Assembly: GCA_033060915.1 (NCBI GenBank)
Contig: CM065381.1
Span: 6,919,501 to 6,983,500 of the forward strand
DNA: 64,000 nt
Direction of reading: 5' to 3'
From: Euryodendron excelsum
Lineage: Eukaryota; Streptophyta; Magnoliopsida; Ericales; Pentaphylacaceae
Below, piece after piece: positions 1 through 10,453 of the stretch. Position 1 is the stretch's first letter, and every line of letters starts with the position of its first letter. Position numbers and translations under genes: made by a program. The notes beneath the pieces were generated by a model. It saw only the letters and a list, made by a program, of their open reading frames with translations, did not search any database and was not told the DNA's origin.

Positions 1-1
1 A

Positions 2-127
2 GTGCAAGCAAAGTCATTGGAAAAAGATGCCGCAAATGTTATTATAAAGGCTGAAGCTCTCTGTTTTGGAGTGTCCACTATATGGATTCAGTCAACTATT
101 GAGATGGATTGCACTTCAGTGCTGCAT
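2..127 (+). pseudogene. possible RNase H-like retroelement fragment
   Basis: Reading from base 2, one frame stays open for about 40 codons and includes the stretches KAEALCFGVS and IEMDCTSVLH before a stop. This loosely resembles the AEAxAxxxG ... VxxDC pattern of RNase H (RVT_3) domains found in plant LINEs and related reverse-transcriptase genes. The match is short, has no start codon, and the catalytic set cannot be checked because the window begins here. It may equally be chance coding potential in an intergenic stretch. Confidence 0.2.
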
Positions 128-900
128 TAAGGCATCTTATGTTCTTACATAATATTAAAACTTCATTAGAATGATGCGTCGCTTGGTATTTTTAAAATTA
201 TGAGTCATATTGTTAAGCATGTAAATTTTATAAAATTTGTTTGTATAACATTACGTTTCCCGTTAATAATAAAACCTCCTTTCATTGCCCTACAAAAAAA
301 AATATTAAAAGCATCTACTACCTAACCAAATAGTTCATTAGGTTGCCTTAACTGGTATATTAGAGAGCCAAAATCTAAAGAAGGGAGAGTCAAACTTATG
401 ATTCTAATTATTCGTATGGACAATAACTCTTTACAAGTTCAAAAGAGTAATTTGTTGAAATTGAAAAAATGAAAATGAATTTTGCCCAATCTGACACAAC
501 AAATATAAAGGATATTTTTCTCAAAAATTAAGAAAATGGAAATGGAAAAAAAATATATATATATATATACCCAAAAACAAAAAGCAAAAGAAAAAGGAAT
601 AACGGCGTCGTATGAAGAGGATCATCAGCAAGGAACGGTCACGCGCTCCCTCCCAGATGCCCCAGGAACTCACCAACCGCGAGATTGTCTATGTCGGCCT
701 TTCAGTTTCAGCTATAGGCCCAGTCATCTTCTCACGAGCAAGCAAATACTGCAAACCAACGCTACATGTAAAATCCATCGACTCTCCATGTTTTCCAGGC
801 TCTCTCTCTCTCTCTATGCATGCATACATAGAGTTTTTAGGGCGCAGAATTGCTACAACATCTAAAATGATAAACCCAATATTCTTTCTTTTGTTGTCTC
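128..900. other. intergenic / promoter side of TOC90
   Basis: Mostly AT-rich DNA. A more GC-rich patch at about 600-730 holds overlapping open frames of about 110 codons, but none resembles a known protein or shows a clear coding pattern. A short pyrimidine tract (CTCTCTCTCTCTCT) lies at about 800. The TOC90 promoter and transcription start should lie at the right end of this stretch, but no convincing TATA box could be placed. Confidence 0.4.
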
Positions 901-1266
901 ATTTTCTCTACAAGAAGGCAATCATCAAGTCTTACGTTGATATCATATGACTGGGGTTTAGAGGTTCTCTAAGTTATTGCGATTTGGGTTGTGGAATTGT
1001 TTTTGAAAACACTTTGTTCTTGGAATCCGATCTGTTTTGTTTTTCAACGGCAATTTTAGCTGATTTTGGTAGGTGGGTTTGGTTTGCAGTTGGATTGGGA
1101 TTGTAATTTAAAGTGGGTTTTCCCAAATTTAGTGTGTGGTGATAGAGAGAGTGGAAATGAAGATAGAAGTTGGAGAGGACCTTATTGTTCATAGTAATTT
1201 GGTGTTTTCGGAATTTATTTTGCTGTCTTGAAACTCAATCTGAGCCGCAAATCGCATTCTAATCAG

Positions 1267-3402
1267 GTAAAGACCCAACTCTCGTTGTTGTTGTTTTTTT
1301 TGAATTTTTGTTGTTGCTGCTGTAGCCAAACATAAGGTGAAATGGAACTAACATAAGAGTTTGATATCTTCGCATGTTTTAATAATTTAATGCAATCAAA
1401 TGCTGTTTGTTCTTGTGTGATTGACTCTTTGAACTGTTCTTTTAGTTACGGTGAACTGATTTGGCATTGCCCTTTTGGCCAACTTGAAAGATTAGGAAAT
1501 ATGCTGAATTAATTGTTGAATAGAGAAAATATACATGGGTTTGTACTCTAAGCAAACTTAGATAGAGATTAATTGAGGAAATGCTAATAACAGAATGATG
1601 GGATTTGAAAATGTAAGTTTTGACTTTGTGCCTGTGATATTAACAGTAAAGATGCCATTTTAGGAGAACTTATGAAATAATTTTGGAGAGGAAAGGAAAA
1701 TAAGTTCATATGACCTTTTTTGTTTTTTCCTTTTTCAATAAGTAAGGTTCAAGAGTTGAGATACCACTTGGCTCTTTTTTGAACTTCAATTAAACTTATT
1801 GGTTCCCTATTCCCTAAAGAGAAAAAATGGACCATTCTTTAAAAAGTAGGCTTACGCATGCATGTATAGATATAAACGTAGGCATGAGTAAAAAAACAAT
1901 ATGATAGAGGCACAATTGCAAAAGAATAAAGGGAAGAACAAGTTAGGGAATTTTCAGATTCCTAGCATAGTTATTCAGGGGTTGAAATTCAGTCGTTTTC
2001 TTTTCTTACAATAATTTACATCAGACAAACTAGTCAGTTGAACACATGGAGGAAGAATTTCAATGGTTTTGGTTGTTTGTTTGGGGTTTGTGACATAAAG
2101 TTAACTAGAGTTTTTTGGTTCTATAATGCCCTTAGCATTATGTTATTTGGAGGTAAGTACGTGTCACTCCATAACAATAGAGTCATTTAATAGTGCAACA
2201 AAGGAATATTTAAAATTGGCGGCATGAGATTCCTAAGATTGCCTCTTTTTGACTTTTTTTTTCCCCCCCTAACAAGGTGGGGGAGACTGAAGAGGATGTT
2301 GCTCGTATGACAAAAATCTAAGAAGCATTGGCACTAACAAGGGTACGGATACAGACACGGCGGGATACAACAAAAATATATTTATTATATATTTTATTTG
2401 CTCTACATATGAAAGTAATATCCACAAACCATTAAAAATATAAAAAAATATTATTAGTTCGATATGAAAAACCATTCAATCCATAATTTAATCATCATTT
2501 AACTTAAAACATTATCAAAACAAGTTTACATTTTAAACTTGCTATGTGTTTTATATGCATTTAAGTGATGGATATGTGTCTCTTGCTTGTCCATTGAAAA
2601 ACAAATAAACAAAAATTTAGGATACATCAATTGGTGTGTCCGAGGAGTATGTGTGTCCGACACGTGCACCCTCTTAGAAGTGTCCGTGCTTCCTAGTTCC
2701 TAACATTAGCTCATTTCTCATATGGTCTGCAACAAACACCAAACAATGTGAAGTGTCTATTATGACTCCAGTTCTGACATTTCAAAATGGTGTTTTATAA
2801 CAACTTAGGAACTCCTATTATTTCTGTAAAATTCTGTGTTTTATGCTATTTGTTGAGCACAAAAAGAAGCTGCAATAAAATATACTTTAAGCAGTGTCTT
2901 CATCTTAGATGAGTTTAGTCAAGAGATACACAGCAGCCCTTGACAAAATAAAGTAAGAAAAATAAATTATCTTTAGCATTTTGGTCATAAGAAAGCAAAA
3001 CAAATTATCTTTACAATTTTGGCTATAAGAAACAAAAATAGAAACACCTTTGATTGGGAAGTTATTCTATTTCTCTATTTGTCACCTAAATTGACAAATT
3101 CTGCTGAAGTTGTTGATATGTCATTGATACTGTGTTTTTTCAAATTGCTTCAATCCTTATTTCTTTAATGTTTATTTACGTAAACAAAAACAAAAAAAAA
3201 TTCTTTTAAGGTTTATTTACTGTTGCATACAATTGACTCTATATTCAATGAGGGTTTTAAAAATTATCTTTGTGTGCTCAATCACTTTTTGCTCTCTTTT
3301 TTTTTTTGTCTTTTCCTTTTACTGAGGAGAGAAGGGGTGTGGATGGGTTTTTCTGGTAGGGAGCAATTCATTATGACATAATTGTTTTGTCATTTTCAGC
3401 AG
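1267..3402 (+). other. TOC90: TOC90 5'UTR intron (predicted)
   Basis: A strong donor (AATCAG|GTAAAGACC) at 1267 and a pyrimidine-rich acceptor (CATTTTCAGCAG|GC) ending at 3402 bracket a 2.1-kb AT-rich stretch just before the TOC90 start codon at 3405. The 5'UTR exon would be roughly 950-1266. The acceptor is a tandem NAGNAG site (AG at 3399 and at 3402), so two 5'UTR forms that differ by 3 nt are possible. This is inferred from splice signals only; cDNA would settle it. The intron holds the TIR element at 2318-2696. Confidence 0.5.
2318..2696. mobile_element. MITE-like element with roughly 40-bp imperfect inverted termini
   Basis: The left end (CTAAGAAGCATTGGCACTAA, then AAGGGTACGGATACAGACAC) aligns with the reverse complement of the right end (CTAGGAAGCACGGACACTTC, then a stretch ending GTGTCGGACAC) over about 40 bp with several mismatches and small gaps. 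The 300-bp interior is AT-rich with no open frame. It has the form of a non-autonomous DNA transposon inside the TOC90 5'UTR intron. No target-site duplication could be matched, so the superfamily and exact ends stay open. Confidence 0.5.
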
Positions 3403-3404
3403 GC

Positions 3405-6400
3405 ATGATGAGCATTAAGGATTGGGTATTGTCTCATTTAGTATCCACGTCGATGGTCTCATCAGGACCTTTGTCAGCCAGTGACAGGTATTTTGAAGAG
3501 GAAATTCTGAATGAAGAGTTCAGCAACCAAGGTATCAACTAGTCTCTTCCCCCAATTGATGTGATTGCAAAAAAATACATTCTTATATTCTAAAGATGGA
3601 CCTCTTAGGGATTCCATTTTCAACGTCTATTAGTCTAACAAATTGTGTTTATGGGAGTGTGGTGTTTCTTTATCTTTTTTATTTTTTATTTTTTATTTCT
3701 TATATTCTAAAAGATCCTCCCGACGTCTTACCTTCTTTGTTTTGCTCCAGCCTTTAGCATTTGAACTTGAAGGACCAAGATGGTGAGAGTACATGTCCCA
3801 AGTAATAAATTTTCCTAGGGAATTGATTTTTTTTTGTATGATCTTTGTAGATGTGCAATGATGAGATTATCTGGGAAGTCTTCTCACCAAAAATAGGGTA
3901 GTTAAAAAGGACACAATGATCTTAGCGATCTTCAAGGGGAAGGATGGTCTTCCATTATCTTCATAACTTTATGAATGTTGGAGTCCTCTCGCATCTTGTC
4001 CTCTCTTTATTCTAAAAGGGCATGTTGTCCATTGGTTTCTTACAGTTAACTCTTTCAACATGGGTGTAAGAAGTCAATGGCTTTTCGTAGACTCTTGGAA
4101 ACCCTAGGGTTTCCAATTTGCAATTAGCTTCCTATTTGTGAGTAACCAAAGGGTCCCCTCACTTGCTTGAACCGTTATCATACAGTAATAATATTCAAAG
4201 TGATTTTCATGCCAGTCCTCCTAAATAAACCTTATTTACTAACCACTATACCCTTGTCTTGGAATTATAGGAATGTCCAAATTGGTCAACTAAATTACCA
4301 ATTTATTGTGGCAAGATCTAAAATTACAATATCTATAAAATACATCAAGTTTACAACTTTGGAAAATCAAATTACTTTTGTTTCACCCAATTATTCTTTG
4401 TTAGTTGCATAGAATTTGGGCATAAATATAAGAGTGCTAACTAAATAATTACTGAGATCTACTAATGTGGTGCTATCTAAATATAATTGGCTATTAACTT
4501 ATTGAGATTGATTATTGATGAATTAAATGTTATCTTGACAATACCAAATATGGACAATTGTGAACTTCTAATCTAGTGGCCCTATGTTCCTTATTAGTAA
4601 GATGCAAACTACTTCAAGTCATCTGCACTAAATCACCTTATACCTTGGTGAATATGAGTTTTTATTATCCTTGACAAACAAAACAGCCCTTAAAGCTACT
4701 ACTCTAGCTTCCTCCAGTTCAATAATGGTAACAATTATTATCATTGTTATTTACATCCACACATTGTGGTCACGTGCCACCATTTGGTTCATGAATAATT
4801 CATGATTTCCTTGTTTATTTAGATTTTCATCTTTAGGAATCGACCACTGGAGGTATCCCCAGCTATCATTCCAATTAGGGATGGCAATGGGATTGATTTC
4901 AAATGGATGCCCCTTTTCCAACCTCACCATGGGAAAGGGATGCCACTTTTCAAACTTGTCCCAGACCCGTGATGGGCTGGGGCAGGAAATGGCAAAAGCA
5001 TAATCAGACTGGGGTAGGTCCCCTGGCTTGTTTTTGAATCTTGAAACTTTTATCAAAGTGAACAGCATGAGCGCACATAGCACACGTGCCTCATGCCATT
5101 CAAGCAATTTAATATTAATATTGACTAAATCAGCTTGTCACTGCAACCAACATTTTAGGTGGAGTGGATATGTTCGATGCCAATTGCTTTCATAGAGGCA
5201 GATGTGCTTCCCTTTGGTTAATGTAGCAGTGTAGGAAACTGGCTCTTATCTGACTCTAAAAAAAATGGGGGAGTGGGTGAACTTATCAGAGATATATATA
5301 TATATATAAAATAGTGTGGGTGAAAATGGGGATTGGGACAGGTTCCCTTTATTTCCAAACTTCCTCGAACTCAGGCGAATATCTGTAATTCTACCCTCAA
5401 TATATCTTCTACCTACAGTATGAAGATGTACCTCGGCTTCAGGAAACCTTCTACCTACAGCATGAAGCTATCCCTCGTCCCTCTGCTTGCAGTAGAGAGA
5501 GTTCTTTGGAACTCGTCTGTTTCATTCTCAGAGTGAACTCACTCTCTTGTGGTCACTCCCCAGAGTTTGGGGCTCTGCAAACTCGGGGAGTTCTGTTACA
5601 GCGCCAATAAAGAACGCCCCCGCATGACGTGCACCAGGATCCCTTGAGAACGTCCGTTTTCAGGCCCGGATAGCTTATCTATCATGAGGTACCCTAACTT
5701 GCAGATTCTATGTACTGACCTATAGCCCTAGAAACATAAATCCCACATTGGATTCATACCTTAAAATCCCTACTCTTAAACCCCCTTTAGGCCAATGAAG
5801 GTTCTTATTTAAGTGAGACAACTAGTATCTTGCTATGAGTAAGAAAAGAACATTAACCCCCTAAGTCCCCCTGGGGGGGATATAATGATACAATGTTGTC
5901 CCTTACTGCATTCTTTCCTCAAGTCAGGAATGGCGGGGTGGATTACTGCTTGATGTTAGTTTCCTTCCTTACCTAGCTTCAGGCTGCTAAAGGCAGATAG
6001 CTAACAGAGAGAAGATGGGAAAGGATTCTCTTGGTATACACGGGTACACGCACAAGACTCGTTCGATTCATTCACTTCCGAGTTCCCAAGAACTCTCTCT
6101 ACTGCTTAGAGGGAGTTCGTGAACTCCTCCTGTAATTCTGGTTGTGAGATTGCTAAGGTTCTTCAAGGCTTCAACATTGCACACCATCTTTTATCTTGTG
6201 GCTTGAACATTTTTCTATTCCCATACTGATTTATTTTGTCCAACGAGACCCTATTTCTATAAAAAAAAAAAAAAAAAGAAGAGGAGGACCTTATTGCCCA
6301 TCATATTTATACAGGTTTAGCTCACCATACCAATTTGGCTGCAGTGCCAGTGGCTGCTGATACATCTTGCTTGTTCATTGGTAATCCGGAAAGTGAGCAT

Positions 6401-8575
6401 CATTACACCAAACCACTAGTTAAGGTGGAAAATTCTCGTCAATCTCATTGTAGCACTGATGAGAAGAAATTGGATCCGTTGGCAAAGATTGAGGGCCTTC
6501 AAATTAAGTTCTTGCGTCTTCTCCGACATCTTGGTCAGTCACAAGACAGTCTTGTGGTGGCAAAGGTCTTATATCGGATTCACCTTGCAACTTTGATACA
6601 AGCAGGAGAATCTGATCTGAAAAGAGCTAATCTTACAAGTGATAGGGCTAGAAAAATAGCAGCAGAACAAGAGGCATCTGGACAACCTGAATTGGATTTC
6701 TCATTCAGAGTACTTGTCCTGGGGAAAACTGGTGTTGGAAAAAGTGCAACAATAAATTCTGTATTTGATCAAACCAAGGTCATGACTGATGCATTTCAAC
6801 CTGCCACTGATCACATTCGAGAGATTGTGGGAACTACCAATGGCGTTAAAGTAACTTTCATTGATACCCCAGGTCTACTGTCTTGCTCTACAAGGACTTT
6901 AAGAAGAAATAGAAAGATTTTGTGCTCTGTGAAGAGGTTCATTAAAAAGTCCCCCCCAGACATTGTTTTATATTTTGAACGGCTTGACGTCATCAATATG
7001 GGCTATAGTGATTTTCCCCTGTTGAAGCTTATAACCGAAGTCTTTGGTTCTGCAATCTGGTTCAACACTATCTTTGTCATGACTCATTCTTCCTCGGCTC
7101 TACCTGAAGGGCCCACTGGGTATCCTGTCAGCTATGAATCTTATGTGACTCAGTGCACGGATTTGATGCAGCAATATATTCACCAGGCAGTTTTGGATTC
7201 CAAACTTGAAAACCCTGTACTTCTGGTGGAGAATCATCCTCATTGTAAAACCAATATCAATGGTGAGAAAATTCTTCCAAATGGACAGGTATGGAAATCT
7301 CAGTTCTTATTTTTATGCATATGCACTAAAGTTTTGGGCGATGTTAATACTATCTTGGAATTACAAGACAGTATTGAACTGGGGCCATTGAGTACCAGAC
7401 GGCTGCCTTCTTTACCCCATCTTCTCTCATCTTTTCTACGGCATCGTGCTGTATTAGGCCCAAGTGGAGCGGACATTGATGCTGATGAGATCTCTTTTTC
7501 AGACACAGAGGAAGAAGATGAGTATGACCAATTACCTCCTATTCGTATTCTGACAAAACCCCAGTTTGAGAAATTGACTAACTTGCAGAAAAAGGACTAT
7601 CTTGATGAGCTGGATTATCGGGAGACCCTTTATATGAAGAAACAGTTGAAAGACGAGTCTCTCAGGCAGAGAGTGAACAAGCTTCACAAAGATGGGGGTT
7701 TGGCCAGTGATGATAATTCGGATAGCCAGGAGCTTCCGGAGGCTGTTCAGTTACCAGATATGTCAGTCCCTCCAAGTTTTGACTCAGATTGCCCTGTGCA
7801 TAGATATCGTTACCTTGTAACAAGTGACCAGTGGCTTGCGAGACCCGTTCTTGATCCACATGGATGGGATCATGATGTAGGCTTTGATGGGATAAACCTG
7901 GAGACAGCTATGGAAATAAAGCGCAATGTCTTTACCTTTGTCACAGGACAAATGAACAAGGACAAGCAAGATTTTAACATTCAGTCAGAATGTGCCGCAG
8001 TTTATATGGATCCCACAGGGCCTATGTATACTGTCGGTCTTGATGTTCAATCTGCCGCTAAAGATTTAATATATACAGTTCACACCAATGCAGAGCTGAA
8101 GTACTTGAAGCACAATGTCACTAGATGTGGGTTTTCTGTGACATCTTTTGGGAACAAGTATTATATTGGTGCCAAGCTTGAAGACAGTGTCTCAGTTGGG
8201 AAGAGACTGAAGTTTGTAATGAATGCTGGTCGCATGGATGGCCTTGGACAAGTTGCTTATGGTGGGAGCTTGGGAGCTACATTAAGGGGTAGGGACTACC
8301 CTGTCAGAAACGACAAGTTGAGTCTGACAATGACAGTCCTCTCATTCAATAAAGCGACGGTTTTGGGTGGAAATTTTCAGTCTGACTTCCGATCAAGCCA
8401 AGGAACTAGAGTGTCAGTTAATTGCAATTTAAACAGCCAGAAAATGGGTCAGGTTTGTGTAAAGACAAATAGCTCTGACCATGTGGAAATAGGTCTAATT
8501 GCAGTCATCTCGATTTTTAGGGCCTTGCTCCGGAGAAGGGCCACTAATAGCAGGGAAACACTGGAGACGGGATAA
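3405..8575 (+). CDS. TOC90: Translocase of chloroplast 90 (Toc159-family import GTPase)
   Basis: Two coding exons, 3405-3531 and 6315-8575, join in phase (CAA G|GT TTA) into a 795-aa protein, close to Arabidopsis Toc90 (793 aa). The family are preprotein-receptor GTPases of the TOC complex in the chloroplast outer envelope. The short N-terminus (MMSIKDWVLSHL) matches the family's xxxKDWVxSxL start, and the long acidic A-domain of Toc159/132/120 is absent, which marks the Toc90 type. The AIG1-type G domain shows the P-loop GKTGVGKS (residues 179-186), DTPG (226-229) and THSSS (298-302). An acidic linker (SFSDTEEEDEYDQLPP) leads into the membrane-anchoring M domain, about residue 500 to the end, and a hydrophobic segment lies near the C-terminus (GLIAVISIFRALL). 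The start could be either of two adjacent ATGs. All G motifs are intact and there is no frameshift. Confidence 0.95.
3532..6314 (+). other. TOC90: TOC90 coding intron (2.8 kb) with repeat relics
   Basis: The intron runs from donor CAAG|GTATCA at 3532 to acceptor TTTATACAG ending at 6314. It holds at least two foreign-looking stretches. At about 4868-5110, a segment beginning TTAGGGATGGCAATGGG resembles a common dispersed plant repeat. At about 5330-6200 the sequence is more GC-rich and much less AT-biased than the rest of the intron, with a short direct repeat of CTTCTACCTACAG near 5407 and 5448. No open frame there matches a known protein. Confidence 0.7.
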
Positions 8576-9240
8576 ATTGTGTCTAGTGTTTTGGTGCTAG
8601 GCTTGCTCAGTTCCAAGGGAGAACTTCCATTGAGTTGGAACCTGTTGTAGTACCAGTGACCTCAAGATTCTGATAGTAATGGATCCTGGTCTAGCTGCTG
8701 GTGACCACACAGCACATAGGCGTGGATCATGTAAACCAAGAAGATAATTGTATAACATATCATGGGAGAGTAGTCTTCTTGTGATTCTTGTAATACTTAG
8801 AAATGGAAGGTGAGCAAGATTCTCTCTCCAAGTGAAGAAAATGTTCTTGAGCTCCATTTTTGTGTTGGATGGCTCTGAATCAGTACACCGAAGTCTTTTT
8901 TACAATTACTGTGCCCTACGTATCAACTCATTCGATTTTGATATCGTGATCAGCAGAGACATGAAAATTGAAGTTCTGAGGTATGTTCCATCTTGCATAG
9001 ATAGCTGCAATTTCATTTACAGCACTTTACATTGAATGGAGAACTGGCATGGAAACCTAGTTTCAGTCCAATTTGGTTTTAAAGCGTATATGACACAGAG
9101 ATTAAGTCCGACCTATGTAGGGATAGGATGTACTCTTGCTATGTATGATCGGATTCTTACAATTCTACTGTTACATGGTGGCCTCATTTCATATGCAGAG
9201 AAAAATCACCAAAACATTGATAAGGAATACCCAATCTAGT
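8576..9240 (+). other. TOC90: TOC90 3'UTR and downstream flank
   Basis: After the TAA stop at 8573-8575 the sequence stays fairly balanced in base composition to about 9240, then becomes AT-rich. The several 60-90 codon open frames here have no family resemblance and are best read as 3'UTR. The polyadenylation site was not fixed; AATAAG/AATAAA-like signals occur at about 9400-9435. Confidence 0.45.
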
Positions 9241-9489
9241 CTAGTTGTTTGACTTCCATGCTTGTGTAGTATCTTCATTCTTGGCAATGCTTTTGTCTAG
9301 ATGTCATTGTTATCCTGTTAGAAGGCATTTTGTGAGAAGCATTTGCATATGACATGATGAAGCAATAGTGTCTCCAGCCTACTTCTGGGATGTTTTTCCA
9401 ATAAGATAGTATTCACATTTTCCTTTTTTTTAATAAATGCATATATATATATACAATGCATATATGGGCAACGAGACATTACTTTGAAT

Positions 9490-9949
9490 CATAGTTCCTA
9501 AAATGGGAAACAGAAGCAAAAAATAATACTGAAAACGGAAGTGCGAAACATGACCTAAAAAATTATGGGAAAAGGGAAGCGTAAAGTGATATAGCATTAA
9601 ACATTTTATTTATAAGAAAATTTACTAAGAAAAAATATTAAAATACTTTCTGATCAAGTAAAATACTAATTCTAGACGATATCTATAAAAATTTATTAAA
9701 ACACTTATAAATTATTGTTAAGGATAAGTTTTGAGAGCATGAAATTTACTAGAAATTATGAGAGGCGAGTTTGTAAGGAGTTTCTATGACATATTTTAAG
9801 AAATTCTGACAATTTTTTTAAAATTATCTTAAAAAAAAGGTGCAGAAACATCTTGAAAATGATTTCTAAAAAAAAATTTAAAAATTTCATTAGAGTTTTT
9901 GTTCTGGAAATGAGTTTTCCTTCCCAAACAAAGTTTTCTGGAAACTATG
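9490..9949. mobile_element. Non-autonomous hAT-like transposon, 460 bp
   Basis: An exact 8-bp direct repeat, CTTTGAAT, flanks the element at 9482-9489 and 9950-9957. Inside it, the left terminus CATAGTTCCTAAAATGGGAA and the reverse complement of the right terminus, CATAGTTTCCAGAAAAC, form imperfect inverted repeats. An 8-bp duplication with short termini beginning CA fits the hAT superfamily. The interior is AT-rich and codes for nothing. A second, degraded copy lies at about 61270-62230, so this is a dispersed family. Confidence 0.75.
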
Positions 9950-9957
9950 CTTTGAAT

Positions 9958-10393
9958 CTATAGGTAAAAATATCATCAATGGCACAGAGTGCTAGTAAAA
10001 CAAATGTCTTATAACAATGATAAGTTATTTGCCTTAAAGATGTGAAGGCAAGAACCTAGCTCAATCATATTATGCCATATAATAAAACTATAGTTACCAT
10101 GAAAACCTGTTGGAGTAGGGAGATGAGATTCTGCATTTACAATTACAATAGGGGTCCAGAAAATTTTAAGTAAATGTTTTAGATACTTTTTGCGATACTG
10201 TAGAGAAACTCCAAAAAAGCAAAGCGTAAAATGGTAAGAAACTATGCAGATATTATATGAAAACTCAAGATATTCATTGATTAACATTAGTTTGCCTAAA
10301 ATTCCCAGTGTTCATTATACATTATAAAGTATCCTATCAGTTGTGCTGCCACTTCCTATTCTTGTAAGTATGAACACAAGGCACAAATTTATG

Positions 10394-10453
<60 letters not shown>

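Noticed and set aside
612..950. 112-codon frame upstream of TOC90
   Set aside because: It is in a slightly GC-rich patch but shows no domain or clear start context. It most likely lies in the promoter or leader region of TOC90.
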